Source: CAVQBC01 sp963710665
GTDB taxonomy: Bacteria; Actinomycetota; Thermoleophilia; Solirubrobacterales; Solirubrobacteraceae
Assembly: GCA_963710665.1 (NCBI GenBank)
Contig: CAVQBC010000004.1
Span: 682,001 to 746,000, forward strand
Reading direction: 5' to 3'
DNA length: 64,000 nucleotides
Part shown: piece by piece, positions 25,314-33,385 of the stretch
How the letters are laid out: each line of letters begins with the position of its first letter
How positions within the stretch are numbered: position 1 is the first letter of the stretch
Notes under the pieces: model-generated
Told to the model about the DNA's origin: nothing
Databases searched by the model: none
Seen by the model: the letters and a program-made list of their open reading frames with translations, nothing else
Position numbers and translations under genes: made by a program

Positions 25314-27065
25314 ATGACGATGAGGTGGCGCGCGATCGCGGCGCTCGGTGCCGCGATGGCGCTGGCGGCCGCAGGGTGCGGCGGCGACGACTCGAGTGAG
25401 GAGTCGGCGAGCGAGGGCTCGCCGGCGCAGGGCAAGCAGGGCGGCGCGCTCACGATGCTCTACGCCGCCGACGTCGACTTCATCGACCCGGGGCTGAGCT
25501 ACTACCAGTACGGCCTCAACATCGCGTGGACGACGCAGCGCCCGCTGTACTCCTACAAGCCGAACGACGCCAAGACGCCGGTTCCGGACCTCGCCGAGGG
25601 CGATCCGCAGATCTCCGGCGACGGCAAGACCGTGACGGTGAAGATCAAGAGCGGGGTGAAGTTCTCGCCGCCGGTCGACCGCGCGGTCACCTCCGACGAC
25701 GTGAAGTACGCGCTCGAGCGCGGGTTCACCAAGAACGTCCCCAACGGCTACCTCGGCGCCTATATGGGCGACGTGACGGGCCTCAAGGCGTTCCAGGACG
25801 GCAAGTCCGACCGCATCAGCGGCATCGAGACCCCGGACAAGTCCACGATCGTCATCAAGCTCGACCGGCCGCGCGGCGCGATCGTCGCGGGCATGCTGAG
25901 CCTCCCGGCCTCGGCGCCGGTGCCGCGCGAGTACGCGAAGAAGTTCGACGCCAAGAACCCGTCGACGTACGGCCAGAACCAGGTGGCCACGGGTCCGTAC
26001 ATGATCGAGAACGACTCGTCGGGCAAGCTCACCGGCTACAAGCCCGGGCAGGAGATCCGGCTCGTGCGCAACCCGAACTGGGACAAGGCGACCGACTACA
26101 AGCCCGCGTACCTCGACTCGATCACGGTCCGCGAGGGCGTCGAGCCCGACGTGGGCAGCCGCCAGATCGTCTCGAGCCAGAGCCAGGTCTCCGGTGACTT
26201 CCAGCTGCCCCCGGCGACGCTGCAGCGCGTCTCGCGCACCGAGAAGGAGCTGCTGACGCTCACGCCGCCGACCGGGCGCTACCGCTACATCGCGCTCAAG
26301 TCCGACGTCAAGCCGTTCGACGACATCAACGTGCGCAAGGCGCTCAGCGCCGCCTTCGACCGCAACGCGCTGCGCCAGGCATTCGGCGGCCCGCTGACCG
26401 GCGACATCCCGACGCACTTCATCCCGCCGGGGCAGCCGGGCTTCGAGGAGGCCGGCGGCGCCAAGGGGCCGGGCGTGGACTTCCTCGCCAAGCCCGAGGG
26501 CGACATGGCCCTCGCGCAGTCCTACATGAAGAAGGCCGGCTTCGCGTCGGGCAAGTACGACGGCAACAAGACGTTCTCGGCCGTGTCGGACAACGCCACC
26601 CAGCAGCGCAAGGTCAGCGAGGTGGCGACGCAGCAGTTCGCGAAGCTCGGCTTCAAGGTGCAGATGCGCTTCGTGTCGCGCGACTCCATGTACACGAAGT
26701 TCTGCCAGATCCCCGCCGAGCAGCCGGACATCTGCCCGAGCGTCGGCTGGCTCAAGGACTTCGCCGACCCCGAGACCCTCCTCGGCCCGGTGTTCAACGG
26801 CAAGAACATCCTCAAGGTGGGCAACTCGAACTTCAACCTGCTCGACGACAAGGCCGCCAACGAGCAGATGGACAAGGCCGAGGTCGTCAACGAGCCCGGG
26901 CAGCGCAACCAGGCGTGGGCCGACGTCGACAAGACCGTCACCGGGCTCGCCCCGGGGATCCCGTGGCTGTGGGACAAGCAGCCGATGCTGCACTCGAAGA
27001 ACGTCAACGGCGTGGTGAACGTCTCCCAGGCGACCTGGGACCTGAGCTTCACGTCGCTCAAGTAG
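25314..27065 (+). CDS. Family-5 (oligopeptide-type) ABC substrate-binding lipoprotein
   Basis: 583 residues. A signal peptide ends at a lipobox A-A-A-G-C (C22). The mature protein has the SBP_bac_5 fold: G-G-A-L-T-M-L-Y-A-A-D-V-D-F-I-D-P, D-G-K-T-V-T-V-K-I-K-S-G-V-K-F-S-P-P, T-S-D-D-V-K-Y-A-L-E-R and G-T/A-T-G-P-Y-M-I-E. Such proteins capture peptides, nickel or other solutes for an Opp/Dpp-type importer. No permease or ATPase gene is adjacent, so it must share a transporter encoded elsewhere. GGAGGG lies just before the ATG; a second ATG two codons later is also possible. A composite hairpin begins at its stop. Confidence 0.92.
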   Translation: MTMRWRAIAALGAAMALAAAGCGGDDSSEESASEGSPAQGKQGGALTMLYAADVDFIDPGLSYYQYGLNIAWTTQRPLYSYKPNDAKTPVPDLAEGDPQISGDGKTVTVKIKSGVKFSPPVDRAVTSDDVKYALERGFTKNVPNGYLGAYMGDVTGLKAFQDGKSDRISGIETPDKSTIVIKLDRPRGAIVAGMLSLPASAPVPREYAKKFDAKNPSTYGQNQVATGPYMIENDSSGKLTGYKPGQEIRLVRNPNWDKATDYKPAYLDSITVREGVEPDVGSRQIVSSQSQVSGDFQLPPATLQRVSRTEKELLTLTPPTGRYRYIALKSDVKPFDDINVRKALSAAFDRNALRQAFGGPLTGDIPTHFIPPGQPGFEEAGGAKGPGVDFLAKPEGDMALAQSYMKKAGFASGKYDGNKTFSAVSDNATQQRKVSEVATQQFAKLGFKVQMRFVSRDSMYTKFCQIPAEQPDICPSVGWLKDFADPETLLGPVFNGKNILKVGNSNFNLLDDKAANEQMDKAEVVNEPGQRNQAWADVDKTVTGLAPGIPWLWDKQPMLHSKNVNGVVNVSQATWDLSFTSLK

Positions 27066-27138
27066 GGGAGTCGCCCGGGGGGCGACTCCCTTGGGAGTTC
27101 GCAGTGCATCGCCCGGGGGGCGATGGCTGCGAACTCCC
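27066..27138. repeat. Composite nested-hairpin element (best copy)
   Basis: Three perfect stems. Stem 1: GGGAGTCGCCC (27066-27076) with GGGCGACTCCC (27080-27090). Stem 2: GGGAGTTCGCAG (27093-27104) with CTGCGAACTCCC (27127-27138). Stem 3, inside stem 2: CATCGCCC (27107-27114) with GGGCGATG (27118-27125). Loops of stems 1 and 3 are GGG. It lies between the convergent ends of the substrate-binding-protein gene and rapZ, starting directly after the stop codon. Confidence 0.7.
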
Positions 27139-27163
27139 GCCTGGTGACGGGTCGGCCGACTCG

Positions 27164-28135
27164 CTAGGGCAGCGCCGGCGCCCGGTCGACGTCGCGGTGC
27201 TGGACCTCGACGAAGTAGTCGTCCTGCCCGCGGAAGTGCGCGCCGAGGTGCTCGGCGACCGTCACCGAGCGGTGGCGGCCGCCGGTGCAGCCGATGGCGA
27301 CGACGAGGTGCGCCTTGCCCTCCGCCACGTACTGCGGCAGCAGGTACTCGAGCAGCGGGATCACGTGGTCGTAGAACTCCTGCAGGCGCCCGTCGCGGCC
27401 GACGTAGGTGACGATCCGCTCGTCGAACCCGGTGAGCGGCCGCAGGTCGGGCTCGTAGTGCGGGTTCGGGAGGAAGCGGACGTCGAAGGCGAGGTCGGCG
27501 TCGCGCGGCGGGCCGTGCTTGTGGCCGAAGGAGGTGAAGCTGACCGCGAGCTTGCCCGGCGACTCGGGCGCGAGCAGCTCGTCGGCCACCTTGCGGCGGA
27601 GCATCCCGGCGCTCAGCCCCGAGGTGTCGATGCACAGGTCCGCGCGCTCGCGGATCGGGGCGAGCAGCTCCTGCTCGCGGCGGACGCCGTCGGCCACGCT
27701 GCCGTGCGTCGCGAGCGGATGGCGCCGGCGGGTCTCCTTGTAGCGGTTGAGCAGCGTCTGCTCGTCGGCCAGCAGGAACAGCAGCCGGAACGCGACGCCC
27801 TCGGCGCGCAGCTCGTCGACGATCCCGGCGAGGCCGCCGAAGACCTCGCCACCGCGCAGGTCCGAGACGACGGCCGCGCGCTCCACCTTGGAGCCCTCGT
27901 GCATGCACAGGTCCGCCAGCGAGCGGATCATCTCGGCGGGCAGGTTGTCGACGCAGAAGTAGCCGGCGTCCTCGAAGACGTTCATCGCGGAGGACTTCCC
28001 GGCGCCGGAGAAGCCGGAGATGATCACGAAGTCGGTGAGGCGGGAGGCGGGCGGAACGCGGCCGTTGCCGCTCATGGCGGCAGTGTCCTTCGTGCGGCGG
28101 ACGACAGGGTCGGGCCTGCGGCTCGTCTCGGTCAT
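27164..28135 (-). CDS. rapZ: RNase adapter protein RapZ (GlmR/YvcJ family)
   Basis: 323 residues. The P-loop I-S-G-F-S-G-A-G-K-S-S, F-C-V-D-N-L-P, the D-T-S-G-L region, and the C-terminal I-G-C-T-G-G-R-H-R-S-V-T-V-A-E-H-L, F-V-E-V-Q-H-R-D-V define the family. It has a ~25-residue N-terminal extension before the P-loop. RapZ homologues bind nucleotides or amino-sugar phosphates and tune cell-wall precursor supply. In actinobacteria it usually lies next to uvrC and whiA, as here for uvrC. The ATG overlaps the uvrC stop (ATGA). Confidence 0.95.
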   Translation of the reverse strand: MTETSRRPDPVVRRTKDTAAMSGNGRVPPASRLTDFVIISGFSGAGKSSAMNVFEDAGYFCVDNLPAEMIRSLADLCMHEGSKVERAAVVSDLRGGEVFGGLAGIVDELRAEGVAFRLLFLLADEQTLLNRYKETRRRHPLATHGSVADGVRREQELLAPIRERADLCIDTSGLSAGMLRRKVADELLAPESPGKLAVSFTSFGHKHGPPRDADLAFDVRFLPNPHYEPDLRPLTGFDERIVTYVGRDGRLQEFYDHVIPLLEYLLPQYVAEGKAHLVVAIGCTGGRHRSVTVAEHLGAHFRGQDDYFVEVQHRDVDRAPALP

Positions 28136-30030
28136 CGGCCCGTCCGGTTGACGTGGGCGTAGATCGCGCGGGCGACCTTCTGCGGCAGCCCCGGCACGGC
28201 CTCGAGCTCCTCGCGCGTCGCCGCGAAGACGCTCTCGGGGGAGCCGAAGTGCTGCAGCAGCGCCCGCTTGCGCGCGGGCCCGATGCCGGGCAGCTCGTCC
28301 ATGATCGACTCGGTCATCGCCTTGTCGCGGCGGACGCGGTGGTGGGTGAGCGCGAAGCGGTGGGCCTCGTCGCGCACCCGCTGCAGGAGCTGGAGCTCCG
28401 GGGTCTCGTGGTCGAGCACCAGCGGATCCGCCCGGCCGGGGACGAAGACCTCCTCGATGCGCTTGGCCAGCGAGACCACGGACACGCCGCGCTCGCGGAA
28501 GCCCTCGAGCGCGGCGAGCCCGGCCGACAGCTGCCCCTTGCCGCCGTCGATGACGATCAGGTTGGGCAGCGCGGCGAAGGAGTCGTCGCGGTCGGAGTCG
28601 TAGGGCGACTTCTCGTGCTGGGCCTCGAACTGGGCGTGGCGCCGGCTGAGGACCTCGTTCATCGACGCGAAATCATCGGACCCCTCCACCGTGCGAATGG
28701 TGAAGCGCCGGTAATCGGACTTCTTCGGCGCGCCGCCCTCGAAGACCACCATCGACGCGGTCGTGTGCGTGCCGCCGAGGTTCGAGATGTCGAAGCACTC
28801 GATGCGCACCGGCAGCGCGTCGAGCTCGAGCGCCTGCTGGAGCCCGTCGAGCGACTCCACCCGCTGCTGGCGGCGGCGCTCGGTCTTGAGCTTCTCCTGG
28901 TCGAGGGCGAGCCGCGCGTTGCGCTCGGCGAGGTCGAGGATCCGCCGCTTGCCGCCGCGCTCGGCGGCGCGGATCTCCACGGAGCCGCCGCGGCGCTCGG
29001 CGAGGATCTCGGCCAGCACGTCGAGCGCCGAGCCCGCCTCGAGCTCGCCCTGCACGATGAGCAGCGGCGGGATCGACAGCGCGCTCGCGTAGTACTGCAG
29101 GACGAACTCCTCGCCCACGCGCGCGGGAGACTGCTCGGCCTGGTTGTCGAGGTAGAAGGACTGGCGGTCGGAGAGCACGCCGTCGCGCACCTGGAAGACC
29201 TGGGCGTTGGCGTCGCTGCCGTCGACCGCGACCGCGACGGCGTCGAACGACCCGCCGCCCTCGGTCGCGACGCGCTGGCGCTCGAGCAGCGCGCGCACCG
29301 CCTGCAGGCGGTTGCGCTCGATCGTGGCCTGCTCGTAGTCGCGCTGGCCGGCCGCGAAGTACATGCGCTCCTCGAGGTCGCGCTCGATCTGCTTGAAGCG
29401 GCCGGAGAGGAACGCGATCACGCCGTCGATGCCGCGGCGGTACTCCTCCTTGGAGACGTAGCCGACGCACGGCGCCCCGCAGCGCTTGATGTAGTAGTCG
29501 AGGCACGGCGAGCCCGAGCGCCGCCCGGGCTCGGCGCCCTCGCAGGAGCGGAACAGGAAGACCTTGCCGAGCAGGTCGAGCGTGCCGCGCACGCGCTTGG
29601 CGCTCGAGTAGGGCCCGAAGTAGGCGCGGTCGCGCCGGTGGCGCTCGCGCGTGAAGTAGACGCGCGGGTAGTCCTCGTCCAGCGAGATCGCGATGTAGGG
29701 ATAGGACTTGTCGTCGCGCAGCCGGATGTTGAAGCGCGGCTTGTACTGCCGGATGAAGTTCTGCTCGGTGAGCAGCGCCTCCGCCTCGGTGTGCACGACG
29801 ATGTATTCGATCTGCTCGACCTCGTCGGTGAGCGCGCGGGTGCCGTACAGCGTCGGGTTCGAGAAGTGGGACGCGACGCGCTTGCGCACCGACTTGGCCT
29901 TGCCGACGTAGATCACGCGCCCGCGGGCCCCGCGGAAGAGGTAGACGCCGGGCTCGTCGGGAAGTGCGCGACGCTGCTCGGCGAGTCGCTCGTGCCGAGC
30001 CTGCGCGGCGGTGTCGATGCCGGTGGCCAT
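28132..30030 (-). CDS. uvrC: Excinuclease ABC subunit C
   Basis: 632 residues. The N-terminal GIY-YIG nuclease (P-G-V-Y-L-F-R ... V-I-Y-V-G-K-A-K-S), a cysteine cluster (F-R-S-C ... C-L-D-Y-Y-I-K-R-C-G-A-P-C), a UVR helix pair, the RNase H-like C-terminal nuclease (I-E-C-F-D-I-S-N, V-I-D-G-G-K-G-Q-L) and a helix-hairpin-helix tail (L-P-G-I-G-P-A-R-K-R-A-L-L, V-P-G-L-P) are all present. UvrC makes both incisions in nucleotide excision repair. AGAGAGG directly precedes the ATG. It heads the uvrC-rapZ operon. Confidence 0.98.
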   Translation of the reverse strand: MATGIDTAAQARHERLAEQRRALPDEPGVYLFRGARGRVIYVGKAKSVRKRVASHFSNPTLYGTRALTDEVEQIEYIVVHTEAEALLTEQNFIRQYKPRFNIRLRDDKSYPYIAISLDEDYPRVYFTRERHRRDRAYFGPYSSAKRVRGTLDLLGKVFLFRSCEGAEPGRRSGSPCLDYYIKRCGAPCVGYVSKEEYRRGIDGVIAFLSGRFKQIERDLEERMYFAAGQRDYEQATIERNRLQAVRALLERQRVATEGGGSFDAVAVAVDGSDANAQVFQVRDGVLSDRQSFYLDNQAEQSPARVGEEFVLQYYASALSIPPLLIVQGELEAGSALDVLAEILAERRGGSVEIRAAERGGKRRILDLAERNARLALDQEKLKTERRRQQRVESLDGLQQALELDALPVRIECFDISNLGGTHTTASMVVFEGGAPKKSDYRRFTIRTVEGSDDFASMNEVLSRRHAQFEAQHEKSPYDSDRDDSFAALPNLIVIDGGKGQLSAGLAALEGFRERGVSVVSLAKRIEEVFVPGRADPLVLDHETPELQLLQRVRDEAHRFALTHHRVRRDKAMTESIMDELPGIGPARKRALLQHFGSPESVFAATREELEAVPGLPQKVARAIYAHVNRTGR

Positions 30031-30132
30031 CCTCTCTAGAGGAGGGTACGAGGCGTCGGGCGCGAACTTGCAGCGGAAATCTTTATCCGCGACGGCGGCA
30101 ACTCCGCGACCCCAGGAGGGTTTGACCTGTTC

Positions 30133-31068
30133 ATGCGCCCCAGAATCATTGTTCCCCTCGCCCTCCTGATGGCCCTCGCCGTGTCCGCGCCGGCGAGCGC
30201 GGCGTACCGCGTCGGCCTCAGCGAGCAGAGCGCCGGCGTGTTCGCCGATGGTGCTTGGCAGCAGCTCAAGCTCAAGCGAATGCGCTACATCGTGCCGTGG
30301 GACGTGCTCAAGCACCCCGACCAGCTCGCCGTCGCCGACCAGTACCTGCAGGCCGCGCGCGCCAACAAGCAGGACATCCTGCTGACGTTCACCGCCGCCC
30401 AGGGGTGCTTCGTCAACGGCAAGTACTCGAAGAAGAAGGCGTGCCGCCCGCCCAGCTCGACCGCCTACAAGCAGCAGTTCCTGGCGTTCAAGCGCAAGTA
30501 TCCGTTCATCAAGTCCTACTCGGTCTGGAACGAGATCAACCACGTCTCGCAGCCGACCTCCAACAGCCCGAAGCGCGCCGCCGGCTACTACAACGCCGTC
30601 CGCAACTCCTGCAAGGGCTGCAAGATCATGGCCGCCGACGTGCTCGACCAGACGAACCTGGTCAGCTACCTGCGCCAGTTCCAGCGCTTCGCCAAGGGCA
30701 ACCCGCGCCTGTGGGGCCTGCACAACTACAAGGACGTCAACCGCAACCGCAGCACCGGCCTGCGCGGGATCCTGCGCACCGTCCCGGGTGAGGTCTGGCT
30801 GACCGAGACCGGCGGGATCGTCAAGCTGCAGCCGCAGTTCAGGTTCTCGACCAGCCGGGCGGCGACGGCCACGAAGTTCCTGTTCAGGCTGGCCAGCCAG
30901 TTCGACTCGAAGCGCCGGGGCAACCGCTCGAAGATGACCCGGGTCTACGTGTACCGGTGGTTCGGCGAGCCGGCCAACTCGCGCTTCGACGCGGGCCTGA
31001 CCGACGTCAACGGCAAGCCGCGCCCGGCGTTCTCGACGTTCTCCCGCGTCGCGAAGCGCCACCGCTGA
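30133..31068 (+). CDS. Secreted glycosidase-like TIM-barrel protein (clan GH-A pattern)
   Basis: 311 residues with a signal peptide cleaved near A-S-A-A (about 24). Two motifs match clan GH-A glycosidases: S-V-W-N-E134-I-N-H, the N-E acid/base site, and E-V-W-L-T-E225-T-G-G, the nucleophile strand. Four cysteines (C92, C104, C160, C163) may form disulfides. GGAGGG lies 13 nt before the ATG. It is a single gene with a strong terminator at 31096. No substrate can be assigned; related proteins are annotated only as hypothetical or glycosyl hydrolase-like. Confidence 0.75.
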   Translation: MRPRIIVPLALLMALAVSAPASAAYRVGLSEQSAGVFADGAWQQLKLKRMRYIVPWDVLKHPDQLAVADQYLQAARANKQDILLTFTAAQGCFVNGKYSKKKACRPPSSTAYKQQFLAFKRKYPFIKSYSVWNEINHVSQPTSNSPKRAAGYYNAVRNSCKGCKIMAADVLDQTNLVSYLRQFQRFAKGNPRLWGLHNYKDVNRNRSTGLRGILRTVPGEVWLTETGGIVKLQPQFRFSTSRAATATKFLFRLASQFDSKRRGNRSKMTRVYVYRWFGEPANSRFDAGLTDVNGKPRPAFSTFSRVAKRHR

Positions 31069-31095
31069 GCGAAGCCGTCACATCCTGACGTGACC

Positions 31096-31123
31096 GACGC
31101 GCCGGCCCTCGGGCCGGCGCGTC
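31096..31123 (+). terminator. Hairpin terminator after the glycosidase-like gene
   Basis: GACGCGCCGGCCC (31096-31108) pairs perfectly with GGGCCGGCGCGTC (31111-31123), followed by GCGTTTG. It lies 28 bp beyond the stop. Confidence 0.75.
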
Positions 31124-31152
31124 GCGTTTGCGGGCTCACCCGCGCTGGGCGA

Positions 31153-31158
31153 TAGCGT
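31153..31158 (+). promoter_or_regulatory. -10 box (TAGCGT) of the threonine aldolase gene
   Basis: TAGCGT ends 8 nt before the ATG at 31167, without a Shine-Dalgarno sequence. It supports this ATG over the upstream in-frame start at 31128. Confidence 0.4.
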
Positions 31159-31166
31159 CCCGCGAC

Positions 31167-32192
31167 ATGCCGCTCGTCGATCTCTTCTCCGACACCCAGA
31201 CGCGCCCGACGCCCGCGATGCGCCGGGCGATGGCCGAGGCCGAGGTCGGCGACGAGCAGCGCTTCGAGGACCCGACCGTCAACGCGCTGTGCGAGCGCGT
31301 CGCCGGCCTGCTCGGCTTCGAGGCCGCCGTGTTCCTCCCGTCGGGAACGATGTGCAACGCGATCGCGATGCGGCTGCACGTGCGGCCGGGCGGCGACGAG
31401 GTGCTGCTGCACCGCAACGCGCATCCGCTGCGCTTCGAGGCCGCCGGCCCCTCGGCGCTGTGGGGCGCCGTGCTGTGCCCGCTCGACGGGCCGCACGGCA
31501 TGTTCGACGCCGCCGCCGTGCGGGCGAACCTGCGCTCCCCCGGCGACCGCTACGCCCCGCGCTCCCGGCTGGTGGCGGTCGAGAACACCACGAACGTCGG
31601 CGGCGGGCGCGTGTGGCCGCGCGAGCAGCTGCGCGAGGTCGTCGAGGTCGCGCGCGAGCACGGGCTGCGCCTGCACCTCGACGGGGCGCGGCTGATGAAC
31701 GCGGTGGTGGCGAGCGGGGTCACGGCGGCGGAGTGCGCGCGCGGCTTCGACACCGCGTGGATCGACTTCACCAAGGGCCTCGGCGCGCCGCTGGGCGCCG
31801 TGCTCGCCGGCTCGCGCGAGCTCATCGACGAGGCGTGGCGCTACAAGCAGATGATGGGCGGCGCGCTGCGCCAGGCGGGCATCGCGGCGGCGGGCGCGCT
31901 GTACGCGCTCGACCACCACGTCGACCGCCTGGCGGACGACCACGCGAACGCGCGCCGGCTCGCCGAGGGACTCGCCGAGCTGCCGGGGATCGACATCGAC
32001 CCCACGGGAGTGGAGACCAACATCGTGGTCTTCGGCGTGCCCGACGCGGCCCGGTTCTGCGCGCGCCTCGAGGAGCACGACGTCCGCATGGGGCCGCTCG
32101 ACGGGCGCACGGTGCGCGCGGTCACGCATCTGGACGTCGACGCGGCGGGCATCGAGCGCGCGCTGGCCGCGGCGGTCGACGCCGCGGCCTGA
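31167..32192 (+). CDS. Low-specificity L-threonine aldolase (fold-type I PLP enzyme)
   Basis: 341 residues. The pattern is that of threonine aldolase: D-L-F-S-D-T-Q-T-R-P-T at the start, V-G-D-E-Q-R-F-E-D-P-T-V-N-A-L, F-L-P-S-G-T-M-C-N (cofactor phosphate site), H-L-D-G-A-R-L-M-N (Asp to the pyridine ring) and D-F-T-K203-G-L-G-A-P-L-G-A-V-L with the PLP lysine. It splits threonine or allo-threonine to glycine and acetaldehyde. The Q in S-D-T-Q-T replaces the more common V or M. Stand-alone gene. Confidence 0.9.
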   Translation: MPLVDLFSDTQTRPTPAMRRAMAEAEVGDEQRFEDPTVNALCERVAGLLGFEAAVFLPSGTMCNAIAMRLHVRPGGDEVLLHRNAHPLRFEAAGPSALWGAVLCPLDGPHGMFDAAAVRANLRSPGDRYAPRSRLVAVENTTNVGGGRVWPREQLREVVEVAREHGLRLHLDGARLMNAVVASGVTAAECARGFDTAWIDFTKGLGAPLGAVLAGSRELIDEAWRYKQMMGGALRQAGIAAAGALYALDHHVDRLADDHANARRLAEGLAELPGIDIDPTGVETNIVVFGVPDAARFCARLEEHDVRMGPLDGRTVRAVTHLDVDAAGIERALAAAVDAAA

Positions 32193-32221
32193 GCGCGGGG
32201 GAGAGCTTCGCCGGGCGGCGG

Positions 32222-32603
32222 TCAGCGGACCGCCGGCTCGCCGTGCAGCGCGTCGAGCTCGCTCGGGGGCCAGACGCGCGGGTGGGTCCGGAAGGCGTCC
32301 TTGTGGCGGCGGCGCAGGTCGCGGCCGCGCTCGGCCAGCAGCGCGACGAGGTCGCCGCTGAGCCGGAACGGGTCGGCCACCGCGTGCCCGTCGTCGACCG
32401 ACAGGGCGGCCCACGCCTCACCGTCCACCTCGGCGACCAGCACGAGGCCGCGCGGGGCGTGGCTCGAGTCGAGCTCGGCCAGACGGCGCCAGGGTGGGCT
32501 CGTCGCCGGGCACGGCGGCGCGGATCGTCAGCGAGCGGCGCCCGCTGACCGCCGTCCGCCCCGTGTCCTTGCGCTGGGTGAGCTGCTTGAGCAGCGATCG
32601 CAT
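32222..32603 (-). pseudogene. Small GNAT-like hypothetical protein, frameshifted
   Basis: Two reading frames join into one plausible protein of about 126 residues. The first part runs from the ATG at 32603 (GAGGAGG 6 nt upstream): M-R-S-L-L-K-Q-L-T-Q-R ... L-T-I-R-A-A-V-P-G-D-E-P-T-L. The second resumes one base on as R-R-L-A-E-L-D-S ... L-V-A-E-V-D-G-E-A-W-A-A-L-S-V-D-D-G and ends at 32222. An extra base near 32487-32491 breaks the frame. The A-E-V-D-G-E-x-x-A-A-L-S strand resembles acetyltransferase-like proteins common in this lineage. Sequencing error or real mutation cannot be told apart here. Confidence 0.65.
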
Positions 32604-32704
32604 GCCGGCCTCCTCGGGTTGTCGGGTCGAGTTCATGCAAGAGCCATGGTGGCCGGTCGGGGCGCTTCCTCCATCGGGCGGATGGAGCGCGTTTCAGGGG
32701 GTTC

Positions 32705-32733
32705 GGCCTTACCTCGCGAGGCCCTGGCCTTAC
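32705..32733. promoter_or_regulatory. Direct repeat GGCCTTAC x2 spaced 21 bp
   Basis: GGCCTTAC occurs at 32705-32712 and 32726-32733, start to start 21 bp, two helical turns. It lies between the frameshifted gene and the ArsR-type gene, upstream of the palindrome at 32747. A possible binding site for a tandem regulator. Confidence 0.35.
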
Positions 32734-32746
32734 GTCCTCATCGGTC

Positions 32747-32766
32747 TTGACAACTTTCTTTGTCAA
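32747..32766. promoter_or_regulatory. Palindromic operator TTGACAA-N6-TTGTCAA
   Basis: A perfect 7-bp inverted repeat whose left arm contains TTGACA, a consensus -35 hexamer; the right arm gives TTGACA on the other strand. It lies 16 bp before the GTG start of the ArsR-type gene at 32783, a likely autoregulatory site. Confidence 0.55.
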
Positions 32767-32782
32767 TGCTTTCCTGAGGGTC

Positions 32783-33385
32783 GTGCTGGACGTCGAGGTC
32801 ATCGATGACCCGGCCGCCGCGGTGGTGGCGCTGGACCCCGTGCGGGCCCGCCTGCTGTCCGCGCTGGCCGAGCCGGGCTCCGCGGCGACGCTCGCCGGCA
32901 AGCTGGGGCTCGCGCGCCAGAAGGTCAACTACCACCTGCGCGCGCTGGAGGCCCACGGCCTGGTGCGGGTGGTCGAAGAGCGCCGCTGGGGCGGGCTCAC
33001 CGAGCGCGTGCTCGTGGCCACGGCGGCGTCCTACGTGGTCTCGCCGGGGGCGATGGGCGCCGCCGCGAGCGATCCCGGCCGGACGTCGGATCGGCTGTCC
33101 GCGCGCTACCTGATCGCGCTGGCCGCCCGCATCGTGCGCGAGGTGGCGCAGCTGGCGCGCCGCGCCGAGGCGGAGGACAAGCGACTGGCGACGCTCGGGC
33201 TCGATGCCGAGATCCGCTTCCGCTCCGCGGCCGATCGCGCCGCCTTCACCGACGAGCTGACCGCGGCGGTCGCGTCGCTCGTGTCGCGCTACCACGACGA
33301 GCAGGCCCCCGGCGGGCGTCCCCACCGGCTCGTGATCGCCGCGCACCCCCTTCCTTCCGACCCCGAACCCGAGGAGGCGCCATGA
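32783..33385 (+). CDS. ArsR-type winged-helix regulator
   Basis: 200 residues from a GTG. The helix-turn-helix reads L-D-P-V-R-A-R-L-L-S-A-L-A-E-P-G-S-A-A-T-L-A-G-K-L-G-L-A-R-Q-K-V-N-Y-H-L-R-A-L-E-A-H-G-L-V, with the Q-K-V-N-Y-H-L-R recognition helix of the ArsR/HTH_20 type. The C-terminal half is helical and has no metal-binding cysteines. The frame also opens at 32747, but that would put the operator inside the gene. ATGA overlap with the first SRPBCC gene. Regulators of this type often control the SRPBCC gene they precede. Confidence 0.82.
   Translation: MLDVEVIDDPAAAVVALDPVRARLLSALAEPGSAATLAGKLGLARQKVNYHLRALEAHGLVRVVEERRWGGLTERVLVATAASYVVSPGAMGAAASDPGRTSDRLSARYLIALAARIVREVAQLARRAEAEDKRLATLGLDAEIRFRSAADRAAFTDELTAAVASLVSRYHDEQAPGGRPHRLVIAAHPLPSDPEPEEAP

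Noticed and set aside
28153..30039. 628-codon plus-strand open frame opposite uvrC
   Set aside because: Antisense shadow; composition is Ala/Leu/Val/Asp repeats typical of reverse-read GC-rich codons, while uvrC is complete.
31063..31166. uvrC-frame extension and upstream start of the threonine aldolase at 31128
   Set aside because: The frame crosses the glycosidase-like gene's terminator region and a -10 box lies between 31128 and the better ATG at 31167.
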